A DNA stretch of 64,000 nucleotides from Paenibacillus helianthi (GCF_001909055.1 NZ_LVWI01000045.1:24934-88933), one strand, 5' to 3'; shown: positions 43,570-52,099, numbered from the stretch's first letter. Notes: generated by a model from the letters alone, not told the origin. A program made the numbers and translations.

Positions 43570-43660
43570 CTTTATTGTAATCGGACCAGGAGTGTCTAAT
43601 GAAACTACGGGGTCAGCAGGCGGATCATTTACAATAATGGAGCATGGAATGGGTTATTAA
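43523..43660 (+). CDS. Secreted propeptide of quorum-sensing pair (AloP/Phr-like)
   Basis: 45 codons, too short for routine gene calling. It begins MKKTLLTAFSVLALFSFIVI, a basic start plus hydrophobic core typical of Sec export. A Gly/Ser/Thr-rich middle and the C-terminus FTIMEHGMGY follow. Mature signal peptides in such systems are usually the last five to ten residues, so EHGMGY or a near variant is the likely signal. It starts in the +1 frame inside the receptor gene's end, has GGGAG upstream, and its stop is 28 bases before a strong terminator, so the pair forms one transcript. The cleavage site is inferred. Confidence 0.8.
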   Translation: MKKTLLTAFSVLALFSFIVIGPGVSNETTGSAGGSFTIMEHGMGY

Positions 43661-43687
43661 GATCCGTTGCAGGTTGGACAACCAGGC

Positions 43688-43724
43688 ACACAAAAAAACC
43701 GCCACTCCGGCGGTTTTTTTGTGT
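43688..43724 (+). terminator. Terminator of receptor-propeptide operon
   Basis: ACACAAAAAAACCGCC / GGCGGTTTTTTTGTGT stem with small loop and T-run. Bounds the receptor-propeptide transcript. Confidence 0.92.
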
Positions 43725-43781
43725 CTTTGATGTTTATAAAAGTGTTCTTCATTCCGTAATAATTGATAACGCATTCATGAA

Positions 43782-43810
43782 TTGACAAAGTGCAGAACCA
43801 AAAATATAAT
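43782..43810 (+). promoter_or_regulatory. Consensus sigma-A promoter of marR-ABC operon
   Basis: TTGACA (43782-43787), 17-base spacer, TATAAT (43805-43810): a perfect housekeeping promoter. The first operator palindrome starts inside the -10. Confidence 0.88.
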
Positions 43811-43857
43811 TAGGTAACCTAATTAATATAGTATTTAATAATTTGGCAACCTAATTA
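43807..43857. promoter_or_regulatory. Two MarR-type operators over the promoter
   Basis: TAATTAGGTAACCTAATTA (43807-43825) is a 9+1+9 palindrome overlapping the -10. TAATTTGGCAACCTAATTA (43839-43857) is a second copy with two mismatched pairs. Centres are 32 bases apart, about three helical turns, so two dimers could bind the same face. The arrangement strongly suggests autorepression by the MarR protein encoded just downstream. Confidence 0.75.
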
Positions 43858-43873
43858 AAATCGAGGTGGAAGC

Positions 43874-44368
43874 ATTGGGATAAATCATGAAAATCCAGTC
43901 GCACACAAGCTTTTTGCCGCACTCCGGCAGTTGCGCAAAACACACTGGCAGCACACGGTAGAGGGCCATAAGCCAAGTGAGATGACTTTATTAATATCTA
44001 TCGCAAAAAGATCGCATGAAGGTGCCATGGGACTGAAGGTTTCTGAAATCAGCCGTTATATGGGACTCACCCCCCCAACCGTCACACAGTTGATTAACAG
44101 CCTTGAGGCCAAGCACATGGTGGAACGAATGCCGGATGCAACCGACCGCAGGGTCGTGCGGATCAAGCTGACGGAACAGGGAGAAATGATTACCCGCAGG
44201 GCAAAGGATCACATGAACCAGACGCTAAATCACCTGGTGGAGTATCTGGGCGAAGACGAAAGCGACCAACTGGCGGAGCTGCTGCTGAAGGTGCGCAGAT
44301 TCGTTGAGGACAATCCGCCGCCTAATTTGGACCGGTTACAAATGAACGGAGATGAGAAACTTGATTAA
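43874..44368 (+). CDS. MarR-family regulator, apparent ATT start
   Basis: 164 residues if started at ATT (43874), 145 if at the TTG at 43931. The first codons after ATT (GINHENPVAHKLFAALRQLRKTHW) match the expected N-terminal dimerisation helix of MarR, and GAGGTGG sits 4 bases upstream. No ATG, GTG or TTG occurs between the upstream stop (43856-43858) and 43931. The winged helix is LKVSEISRYMGLTPPTVTQLINSLEAKHMVERMPDATDRRVVRIKLTEQG. It overlaps the exporter gene and probably represses this operon. Confidence 0.82.
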   Translation: MGINHENPVAHKLFAALRQLRKTHWQHTVEGHKPSEMTLLISIAKRSHEGAMGLKVSEISRYMGLTPPTVTQLINSLEAKHMVERMPDATDRRVVRIKLTEQGEMITRRAKDHMNQTLNHLVEYLGEDESDQLAELLLKVRRFVEDNPPPNLDRLQMNGDEKLD

Positions 44369-46121
44369 ATTAATGAGACAATTGAAGCCCTTTAAGCTGG
44401 CTATCGCAGCCGTGCTGATCCTTGTATTCCTGCAGTCCATGGGCGACCTGTATCTCCCTACCCTGATGAGTGACATTGTTGACAAAGGGATTGTGCACGG
44501 AGACCGCAGCTATATTTGGAAAATCGGCGGATTCATGCTGCTGGTTGCCGCCGGAGGAGCTTTATGCTCCATCATAGCGAGTTACCTGTCGGCCAAAGTT
44601 GCCGCCGGGTTCGGCAAGAATACCCGTTCACGGATGTTCAATCATGTGGAGAACTTCACCCTGCATGAATTTGACAAGCTGGGAACAGCCTCACTGATTA
44701 CACGTACTACCAATGATATTACACAAGTACAAACCGTACTGACAATGATGCTCCGCATGATGATCGGTGCCCCGATGATGATGATCGGCGGGATCATCAT
44801 GGCGGTATCGGAGGATGCCAAGCTTTCCCTGATCTTTGTGGTCGTTATTCCGCTGCTGGTGGGTGCGATTCTCTTCATAGGGATGAAGGGTCTGCCACTG
44901 TTCAAAGCGATTCAGGTCAAGCTGGACAAATTGAACCGTGTGCTGCGCGAGCATCTGACCGGTATCCGGGTGATTCGTTCCTTTAACCGGATCAATCATG
45001 AGAACGAGCGGTTTACCGAAGCCAACAAAGATCTCACGGATACGGCCATCAAGGTTAATAAAATCATGGCAGGTCTAATGCCTCTGATGATGATTGTCAT
45101 GAACTTCTCGATGATTGCCATTCTGTATTACGGCGGCATCCGGATTGGGGACGGAGATTTGCAGGTCGGCTCGCTGATGGCTTTTATTCAATATGCCATG
45201 CAGATTATGTTCTCCCTGATCATGGTCTCCATGATGTTTGTGCTGATTCCCCGGGCGTCCGCTTCTGCGCTTCGTATTAACGAGGTGCTGGATATGCAGC
45301 CCGAAATTACAGATCCAACCGCTGGACAGCTCCAAACCACTGCCAATGCTACCCGCAAGGATGGACGGGACAACATGCATGGCTTTGTTGAATTCGATAA
45401 TGTATCGTTCTCCTACCCTGGTGCCGAACAGCCAGCACTCTCAGGCATCAGCTTCAGTGCGAAGCCCGGTGAGATTACGGCGATTATCGGGGGTACAGGT
45501 TCAGGTAAATCTACTCTGCTCAGCATCATTCCGCGGTTCTATGATGTAGACGAAGGCGCAGTGCGTGTAGATGGCGTCGATGTGCGGGACATGACACAGG
45601 AGGAATTGCGCAGCAAGATTGGCTATATCCCGCAAAAGGCTGTACTGTTCACGGGTACGGTTAGTGAGAATATCCGCTACGGCAAAGAAGATGCTACAGA
45701 CGAAGAAATTGTCCATGCGGCCAAAGTCGCCCAAGCTTTCGACTTCATCTCCGCCATGAAAGACGGCTTCCATTCCGAAATTTCCCAAGGCGGGGGTAAT
45801 GTCTCCGGCGGCCAGAAGCAGCGTCTATCGATTGCGCGTGCATTGGTAAGAAAACCTGAGGTGTATCTGTTCGACGACAGCTTCTCGGCGCTTGACTTCA
45901 AGACGGATGCCAAGCTGCGGGCCGCACTCAAAGGCGAGACTACGGATTCGACCGTAGTGATTGTTGCCCAGCGGGTCAGCACGGTTATGGATGCTGACCG
46001 GATCATTGTAATTGATGACGGCCGGATTGCCGGAATGGGCACACACCGCGAGTTGCTGGATAACAGTGAAGTGTACCGCGAGATCGTATCCTCGCAGCTG
46101 TCAGAGGAGGAAATAGCATGA
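44352..46121 (+). CDS. Heterodimeric ABC exporter subunit with degenerate ATPase site
   Basis: 589 residues: six TM helices, then an NBD with Walker A GGTGSGKST, signature VSGGQKQRL and Walker B LFDDSFSALD, where the catalytic Glu is Asp. This is the TM287/BmrC-type partner of an asymmetric multidrug exporter. The ATG at 44352 overlaps the MarR gene by 17 bases; a TTG at 44361 with GGAG nine bases upstream is an alternative start. Partner gene follows with a 4-base overlap. The operon likely confers drug or peptide export under MarR control. Confidence 0.9.
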   Translation: MRNLIKLMRQLKPFKLAIAAVLILVFLQSMGDLYLPTLMSDIVDKGIVHGDRSYIWKIGGFMLLVAAGGALCSIIASYLSAKVAAGFGKNTRSRMFNHVENFTLHEFDKLGTASLITRTTNDITQVQTVLTMMLRMMIGAPMMMIGGIIMAVSEDAKLSLIFVVVIPLLVGAILFIGMKGLPLFKAIQVKLDKLNRVLREHLTGIRVIRSFNRINHENERFTEANKDLTDTAIKVNKIMAGLMPLMMIVMNFSMIAILYYGGIRIGDGDLQVGSLMAFIQYAMQIMFSLIMVSMMFVLIPRASASALRINEVLDMQPEITDPTAGQLQTTANATRKDGRDNMHGFVEFDNVSFSYPGAEQPALSGISFSAKPGEITAIIGGTGSGKSTLLSIIPRFYDVDEGAVRVDGVDVRDMTQEELRSKIGYIPQKAVLFTGTVSENIRYGKEDATDEEIVHAAKVAQAFDFISAMKDGFHSEISQGGGNVSGGQKQRLSIARALVRKPEVYLFDDSFSALDFKTDAKLRAALKGETTDSTVVIVAQRVSTVMDADRIIVIDDGRIAGMGTHRELLDNSEVYREIVSSQLSEEEIA

Positions 46122-48031
46122 GTGAACAGAATAGTGCAAGCAAATCAGCTCCCCGCCGGCAAGGCGGTTTCGGCGGCGGCCGCGGTCCTGGTGGCCCGGG
46201 CGGTCCGGGTATGGGACTGCCTCCTGAAAAGGCCAAGGATTTTAAAGGAACGCTGCGCCGTCTGATCCGCTATCTGCGGCCGCGTCAGATGCAGCTCATT
46301 ATCGTATTTGTTATGGCGATTGCCAGTACAGTATTCAGTATTTTCAGTCCCAAAATCATGGGTAAAGCGACGACCAAATTGTTTGAAGGCGCATATGGCA
46401 AGCTGATGGGCGTGCCGGGTGCCAAGATTGATTTTGGCTATATTAACGATATTCTGATTATTCTGGGCGCTCTATACCTGTTCAGCGCATTGTTTAGCTA
46501 TATGCAGCAGTATGTGATGTCCGGTGTGGCGCAAAAGGTTGTTTTTGATATGCGCGAGCAGATCAACAGCAAGCTGGAACGGCTGCCGCTGAAATATTTT
46601 GATTCCCGTACCCACGGGGAAATTCTGAGCCGCGCGACCAATGACGTGGACAATATCAGCACTACGCTGCAGCAGAGCTTGACGCAGCTCATTACGGCCA
46701 TTGTGACGATTATCGGGGTCATTATTATGATGCTGACCATCAGTCCTTGGCTTACCCTGATCACCATAATTACGCTGCCGCTGAGCTTTGTGGTTATCAT
46801 GGGGATCAGCAAACGTTCACAGACCTACTTTATCGGCCAGCAGAAATCGTTGGGCCAGTTAAACGGGCATGTGGAGGAAATGTACACGGGTCACCGTATC
46901 GTTAAGGCTTTTGGACGCGAGAAGCACTCGCTGGGTGAGTTCAATAAAATTAACGATTCACTCTATGACTCCGGCTGGCGGGCACAATTCATCTCTGGGA
47001 TTATCATGCCGCTGATGATGTTCATCGGGAACCTGGGGTATGTGCTGGTCTGTGTGGTCGGCGGTATTTTTGTCACCAAGAAGATTATTGATGTCGGAGA
47101 TATTCAGGCATTTATCCAGTATTCGCGCCAGTTCACTATGCCAATTACGCAGACGGCCAACATTGCCAACATTATCCAATCAACGATTGCCTCGGCAGAG
47201 CGTGTATTTGAGCTTTTGGATGAAGAAGAGGAGATTCCTGAAGTCAGTACTTCCCTGGCCAAACGTCCAGCGGATGCAGAAGAGGGTTCGGTTGAATTCC
47301 GTCATGTGAAATTTGGCTACAAAGAAGATGCCATTCTTATTGAAGACATGAATATTGAAGTCAGCCCCGGACAGACCATTGCTATTGTAGGACCAACCGG
47401 TGCCGGCAAAACCACGCTGATTAACCTGCTGATGCGGTTCTATGAAATCAGCGGCGGTGAGATTATCATTGACGGTGTGAATATTACCCATATGAAGCGC
47501 AACGAGCTGCGCAGCAAATTCGGGATGGTGCTTCAGGATACGTGGCTGTTCAACGGGACCATCAGTGAGAATATCGCTTATGGACGCGAAGGGGCTACGG
47601 AAGCCGATGTGGTGCGGGCTGCTAAGGCAGCGCATGCCGATCATTTTATTCGTACACTGCCGCTGGGCTATAACACCATCCTGAACGAAGAAGCGTCCAA
47701 TATCTCGCAGGGGCAGAAGCAGCTGTTGACCATTGCCCGGGCAATTTTGGCCGATCCTTCCATTCTGATTCTCGATGAAGCGACAAGCAGCGTCGATACA
47801 CGGACCGAAGTGCAAATTCAGAAAGCGATGAATACGCTGATGAAGGGCAGAACGAGCTTTGTCATCGCCCACCGTCTGTCCACCATCCGTGACGCTGACC
47901 TGATCCTCGTGATGAACCAGGGTAGTGTCATTGAAAAAGGCACTCATGTGGAGCTGCTGGAAGCAGGCGGGTTCTACGCCGATCTGTACAACAGCCAGTT
48001 CTCCGATGAAGGTCTACCGGATGTAGGCTAA
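46118..48031 (+). CDS. Heterodimeric ABC exporter subunit with canonical Walker B
   Basis: 637 residues. A Gly/Pro-rich N-terminal tail (residues 15-35) comes before the first TM helix. Walker A is GPTGAGKTT, Walker B ILILDEATSSVD (catalytic Glu present), but the signature is ISQGQKQLL instead of LSGGQ. Thus the canonical ATP site pairs this subunit's Walker A/B with the partner's VSGGQ, as in TM288/BmrD. GGAGGAAAT precedes the ATG, which overlaps the previous stop (ATGA). Probably a multidrug exporter. Confidence 0.9.
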   Translation: MSEQNSASKSAPRRQGGFGGGRGPGGPGGPGMGLPPEKAKDFKGTLRRLIRYLRPRQMQLIIVFVMAIASTVFSIFSPKIMGKATTKLFEGAYGKLMGVPGAKIDFGYINDILIILGALYLFSALFSYMQQYVMSGVAQKVVFDMREQINSKLERLPLKYFDSRTHGEILSRATNDVDNISTTLQQSLTQLITAIVTIIGVIIMMLTISPWLTLITIITLPLSFVVIMGISKRSQTYFIGQQKSLGQLNGHVEEMYTGHRIVKAFGREKHSLGEFNKINDSLYDSGWRAQFISGIIMPLMMFIGNLGYVLVCVVGGIFVTKKIIDVGDIQAFIQYSRQFTMPITQTANIANIIQSTIASAERVFELLDEEEEIPEVSTSLAKRPADAEEGSVEFRHVKFGYKEDAILIEDMNIEVSPGQTIAIVGPTGAGKTTLINLLMRFYEISGGEIIIDGVNITHMKRNELRSKFGMVLQDTWLFNGTISENIAYGREGATEADVVRAAKAAHADHFIRTLPLGYNTILNEEASNISQGQKQLLTIARAILADPSILILDEATSSVDTRTEVQIQKAMNTLMKGRTSFVIAHRLSTIRDADLILVMNQGSVIEKGTHVELLEAGGFYADLYNSQFSDEGLPDVG

Positions 48032-48086
48032 GCACTCATAATATAGACGAATAGTTTCATCAGCTGCGGCAGTTGCCGCACGAGAG

Positions 48087-48134
48087 GCTCCTCCTTCCAG
48101 CAGGCTAGTGCTTGCTGGGAATGGGGGGCTTTTT
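48087..48134 (+). terminator. Terminator of ABC exporter operon
   Basis: Imperfect stem GCTCCTCCTTCCAGCA / TGCTGGGAATGGGGGGC followed by TTTTT, 55 bases after the stop. Confidence 0.75.
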
Positions 48135-48337
48135 GATGTGCACACAAATGACAAAAAACATCTGATCCAGCACAGAGCCTGCAGTTAAGTATAGAGATAT
48201 AGGCTATACACATATGAATAATGTGTTCTTTTGAAAAAAAGGTTTGATTAAAATTTTTAGGGTATATATGATAAAGGTAACAAAAATGACCCGCGGTTCA
48301 TTTTGGGGCTGGTGGGTACGAAGAGAGGATGAAAGGA

Positions 48338-50554
48338 ATGTCAGGCTACGGAAAATGGGTGGCAGGCAGTAAGACCAAATGGATTACTCTTGTTGTCTGG
48401 ATTGCGGTCATAGGAGCACTCACCATGTTATGGCCTTCAGTGAACTCACAGGAGCAGAACAATGCGTCGAACTTGCCTGGGGACTCGCAGTCGGTGCGTG
48501 CGTCTGTGGTTGCAGAAAGGGAGTTCCCGGCCGGCAGCGGCGTTCCTGCCTTGCTTGTATGGCATAGGGAAGGCGGAATGTCTGAGAAGGACCTGGTACA
48601 TATCACCACTATCTACAGCAAGCTTGAAAAGCAGCCATTGGCACATCAGAACTACGTTCCCCCGCTGGGACAGCTGCCGCCGCAGGCGCTGAAGGCTTCG
48701 TTGTCAGAGGATGGCAGCACGCTGGTCACACCTGTGTTATTTGATAAGACGGCTGACAGTGACCAACTCAGTGATGCTTTAACAGCATTGAAAAAGATTA
48801 TAACCGCAGAAACGGGCGGCGACCCGGCTGCGGCGACGACAGACAGTAAGGATTTGAGCCTTCGGGTAACGGGACCGGTAGGGATTTCCGTCGATGCCAC
48901 AGGACTGTTTCAGAACGCCGACGTATCCCTGCTGATCGCAACGGTTGTGCTGGTGCTGGTGTTCCTGCTGCTGATCTACCGTTCACCAATTCTGGCCTTG
49001 ATCCCACTGGTAGCGGTAGGCTTTGCTTATGGAGTTACCAGCCCTGTGCTCGGTAAAATGGCCCAGGAGGGCTGGATCACCGTGGATTCCCAGGCTATTT
49101 CCATTATGACTGTGCTGCTGTTCGGCGCAGGTACGGACTATTGCCTGTTCCTGATTTCCCGGTTCCGTCAGATGCTGAAGGTGGAGGAGCATAAGGGCCA
49201 CGCCTTGTTGCGTGCGATCACCCATTCCTCCGGTGCGATCGCGATGAGCGGATTTACCGTTGTGCTGGCGCTGTTTGCGCTGCTGCTGGCCAAATATGGC
49301 GCGTACCACCGGTTTGCGGTTCCGTTCAGCGTCTCGATTCTGATCATGGGGATTGCCAGTCTGACACTGGTACCTGCTCTGCTGGCGATCTTTGGCCGGA
49401 CATCCTTCTTCCCGTTCATTCCGCGCACTCCGCAGATGGAAGCCGCCCGGGCCAAGGCCAAAGGCAAGCCGGCTCCGCAGCCCAATCCGACGCGTAAAAG
49501 AGGAATCGGCGATCTGGTTGTTTCCCGCCCCTGGGCGATTGTTGGCATAACGGTGGTCCTTCTGAGTGTCCTCGCGTCCTTTTCCAGCGGGATCAAGTTT
49601 ACTTATGATATCCTCTCATCCTTTCCGAAGGATATGGAGTCGCGTCAGGGCTTTGACCTGATCGGCAAGCAGTTCTCTCCCGGTGAGCTGGCTCCGGCCA
49701 AGCTGATGATTGATACACAGGGCAAGGTGAACGGAGAGGATATCAAGGTTGTCCTTGGCGGCATTTCTTATATCGATAAGGTATCCGATCCGCAGCAGGG
49801 GGCAGTTAACAAGAATATTCTCGGCTATGATATTGAATTCAAGAGCAATCCGTATTCCCTGGAAGCCATGAATCACATTCCTGCGATACAGGCATCTACC
49901 GAGCAGGCACTGGCTGAATCCGGTCTGGACCATGCCAAGGACAGCGTATGGATCAGCGGACAAACGGCTACCCAATACGATACCAAAGAAATCGGAGAAC
50001 GGGATACGGATCTGATTATTCCCGTCGTGATCGGGATGATTACCATACTGCTGTTAATTTATCTGCGGTCTGTGGTAGCGACAGTTTATCTGGTAGCCAC
50101 TGTAATCCTGTCCTTCTTCTCTGCGCTAGGACTGGGCTGGATTATTATTCATTATATGATGGGGGCAGACGCCATACAGGGGGCGATCCCGCTGTATTCC
50201 TTCGTGTTCCTGGTTGCGCTTGGCGAGGACTACAACATTTTCATGATCTCGAACATCTGGAAAAAGCGTAAGGTCATGCCGCTGAAGCAAGCCATTGCCG
50301 AGGGCGTAAATGAAACCGGATCGGTTATTACTTCAGCCGGGCTCATTCTGGCCGGAACCTTTGCGGTACTGGCCAGCCTGCCGATTCAAGTGCTGGTGCA
50401 GTTCGGCATCATCACCGCCATTGGGGTGCTGCTGGACACCTTTATAGTCCGCCCGTTCTTGGTGCCGGCGATTACTGTACTCTTGGGCCGCTGGTCCTTC
50501 TGGCCTGGCAAACACAAGGAGCTGGATCGGACGCTGTCTGTGAGCGAGGTTTGA
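48338..50554 (+). CDS. MMPL/RND-family transporter
   Basis: 738 residues. TM1 follows the start (WITLVVWIAVIGALTMLWPS), then an extracellular domain, TM2-6 (LLIATVVLVLVFLLLIYRS ... FGAGTDYCLFLISRFRQML with the Asp-Tyr proton-relay pattern), a second extracellular loop and a second TM bundle containing ALGEDYNIFMISNIWKKRK. The two-fold repeat is the MMPL design for export of lipids or drugs. AAAGGA lies just before the ATG at 48338; the ATG at 48329 is an alternative. It stands alone behind the exporter operon's terminator. Confidence 0.9.
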   Translation: MSGYGKWVAGSKTKWITLVVWIAVIGALTMLWPSVNSQEQNNASNLPGDSQSVRASVVAEREFPAGSGVPALLVWHREGGMSEKDLVHITTIYSKLEKQPLAHQNYVPPLGQLPPQALKASLSEDGSTLVTPVLFDKTADSDQLSDALTALKKIITAETGGDPAAATTDSKDLSLRVTGPVGISVDATGLFQNADVSLLIATVVLVLVFLLLIYRSPILALIPLVAVGFAYGVTSPVLGKMAQEGWITVDSQAISIMTVLLFGAGTDYCLFLISRFRQMLKVEEHKGHALLRAITHSSGAIAMSGFTVVLALFALLLAKYGAYHRFAVPFSVSILIMGIASLTLVPALLAIFGRTSFFPFIPRTPQMEAARAKAKGKPAPQPNPTRKRGIGDLVVSRPWAIVGITVVLLSVLASFSSGIKFTYDILSSFPKDMESRQGFDLIGKQFSPGELAPAKLMIDTQGKVNGEDIKVVLGGISYIDKVSDPQQGAVNKNILGYDIEFKSNPYSLEAMNHIPAIQASTEQALAESGLDHAKDSVWISGQTATQYDTKEIGERDTDLIIPVVIGMITILLLIYLRSVVATVYLVATVILSFFSALGLGWIIIHYMMGADAIQGAIPLYSFVFLVALGEDYNIFMISNIWKKRKVMPLKQAIAEGVNETGSVITSAGLILAGTFAVLASLPIQVLVQFGIITAIGVLLDTFIVRPFLVPAITVLLGRWSFWPGKHKELDRTLSVSEV

Positions 50555-50637
50555 TAAGTACCTGAACATATTGGGAGATGGGGGTCAGGGAGCCTTAAGT
50601 AAGGCGTGACCCGGCATCTCCGATACTATTGGATAAC

Positions 50638-50686
50638 AACAGGGATGCCTTGCTGAACCGTATAGGTCAGCGGGGCATCCCTGTTT
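50638..50686 (+). terminator. Terminator after MMPL gene
   Basis: AACAGGGATGCC / GGCATCCCTGTT long stem with an inner TGCTGAAC/GGTCAGCG stem, ending in TTT. Lies in the convergent spacer. Confidence 0.8.
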
Positions 50687-50696
50687 AGGTAGCTTA

Positions 50697-50837
50697 AATA
50701 ACGGCAGAAACGCCGTTATTGGGCGCGCCGCTGCCGGAATTGAAGCCAATAACGGCAGAAACGCCGTTATTGGGCGCGCCGCTGCCGGAACTGAAGCCAA
50801 TAACGGCAGAAACGCCGTTATTGGGCGCGCCGCTGCC
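50697..50837. repeat. 51-bp tandem repeat, each unit a hairpin
   Basis: Three units begin at 50697, 50748 and 50799 (exact 51-base period). Two are full and near-identical; the third matches for 39 bases. Each starts with AATAACGGC-AGAAAC-GCCGTTATT, a perfect 9-bp hairpin, then GGGCGCGCC. After unit three come a CGCTGC-CTCC-GCAGCG hairpin (50831-50846) and GGCGTTTCTGC (50849-50859), the inverse of the unit core. In the reverse strand the period is 17 codons and creates repetitive open frames with no ribosome site. The 366-base convergent spacer 50555-50920 holds this array and the preceding terminator; I see no gene in it. Confidence 0.85.
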
Positions 50838-50920
50838 TCCGCAGCGAAGGCGTTTCTGCAGGCCACTCCCGGTTTCTGCGAGATGAAGTCTGATCCGCGC
50901 TCCTTCCACCACCCGGAAGC

Positions 50921-51232
50921 TTACTCTCCTTGCGTACGGCTGAGCAGCAGCTCGTATTTGTCGAGCGAGGCTTCAATAATGTTCTCGTTCTTGCCGGCGC
51001 CGCGGTGAGATTCGCGGAAGGACGGGCTGGTGGTCCAGCCCTTGAGGGCGTCCTCATCCTCCCAGGTGGTGCATATTTTCAGTTCTTCTACACCGTTCTT
51101 GGGCGCGCCATGCCATACCTCCAGGCGGATGAAACCAGGCATGTCCTGTACGCCATTAGCTTGGCCAAAGCGGCTGGCCAGGCCATCTCCATGGCCTTCT
51201 TTTACCTTAATGGTATTCGTTACTACGATCAT
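50921..51232 (-). CDS. IsdG/HmoA-type heme-degrading monooxygenase
   Basis: 103 residues, ABM-fold dimer. The IsdG catalytic triad is in register: N6 (VVTNT), W66 (LKGWTTSP) and H76 (RESHRG). The family splits heme to release iron with CO or formaldehyde. ATG at 51232 follows GAAGGAGGACTGG. It is 34 bases downstream of an SDR gene on the same strand, so the two are probably cotranscribed. Other antibiotic monooxygenase relatives lack this triad, which favours heme degradation. Confidence 0.85.
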   Translation of the reverse strand: MIVVTNTIKVKEGHGDGLASRFGQANGVQDMPGFIRLEVWHGAPKNGVEELKICTTWEDEDALKGWTTSPSFRESHRGAGKNENIIEASLDKYELLLSRTQGE

Positions 51233-51266
51233 GTCCAGTCCTCCTTCGAAAGGTTAACTCCCCTGT

Positions 51267-51986
51267 TTACTGCGGATTAGTAGTCCATATCCCTGCAGTT
51301 TTCAGGAAGACGCGGTCCGGCAGCTTCAAGGCGGCCAGCGTTAGCTCGGCTACATCCTCAGGCTGCATCATCCGGTCCTCGTCGCCGATCTTCAGTCCTG
51401 CATTCTCCGCCAGTCCGGTGTTAACGGTGCTTGGGGTAAGTGCAACCACTCGGATGTTATGCTTACGGACTTCCTGTGCCAGCGCTTCAGTCATACCCAT
51501 GAGCGCGAACTTGGAAGCACAGTAGGCTGAGCCGGTGGCAAAGCCACGCTCTCCGGCTGTGGAGGAGATGTTGATGATATTGCCGCTGCTGCGCTCAATC
51601 ATGGCCGGCAGAGCTGCCCGGGTCACATAGTAACTGCCGAAAAGGTTGATCTGCATATGGCGTTCCCAATCTGCTGGGTCCATCTCCAGAAAAGTACCAA
51701 ACTTGGCGATACCCGCATTGTTGATCAGCGCATCGAACGCACCAAGGTCATTCTGCAGGGCAACTACGGCCCGCTCTGCTTCCTCGCGCACAGCAATGTC
51801 TGCCACTGCAATGCTTACCTTGACATCATACACTTCGGTCAGCGCCGATCTCAGCGCCTCCAGATCAGCCGCTGTTCTGGAGATCAGCCCCAGATTTGCG
51901 CCTTCTTTGGCCAGTGCCATAGCCAGAGCTTTGCCGATCCCTTTGCCGGCACCGGTAATGACAATACTTTTTCCTCTCAAATCCAT
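51267..51986 (-). CDS. Short-chain dehydrogenase/reductase (FabG-like)
   Basis: 239 residues. Cofactor motif TGAGKGIGKA, NNAG, and the catalytic Ser...YxxxK (SSTAGERGFATGSAYCASK) are intact. Similar proteins are annotated as 3-ketoacyl-ACP reductases, but free-standing SDRs of this type have varied substrates. The next gene in the same direction is the heme-monooxygenase-like gene. GGAGCGTGACG lies upstream. Confidence 0.9.
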   Translation of the reverse strand: MDLRGKSIVITGAGKGIGKALAMALAKEGANLGLISRTAADLEALRSALTEVYDVKVSIAVADIAVREEAERAVVALQNDLGAFDALINNAGIAKFGTFLEMDPADWERHMQINLFGSYYVTRAALPAMIERSSGNIINISSTAGERGFATGSAYCASKFALMGMTEALAQEVRKHNIRVVALTPSTVNTGLAENAGLKIGDEDRMMQPEDVAELTLAALKLPDRVFLKTAGIWTTNPQ

Positions 51987-52099
51987 GATCTAACGTCACG
52001 CTCCTTTGCAATGCTTATTAATAGGGCTGCTATTCAGCTCCCATTATACCCGAGCGGGAAGGGAGAATCACGTCTCAGACAGGAGGGGTCTGCTTCAGC

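Noticed and set aside
50697..50837. Possible CRISPR array
   Set aside because: The whole 51-base unit repeats almost identically; there are no unique spacers and no cas genes.
50585..50912. Two repetitive open frames on the minus strand (17-residue periods such as PITAFLPLLAS)
   Set aside because: They arise from the 51-base tandem repeat, whose length is a multiple of three. They have no ribosome site and span a terminator hairpin.
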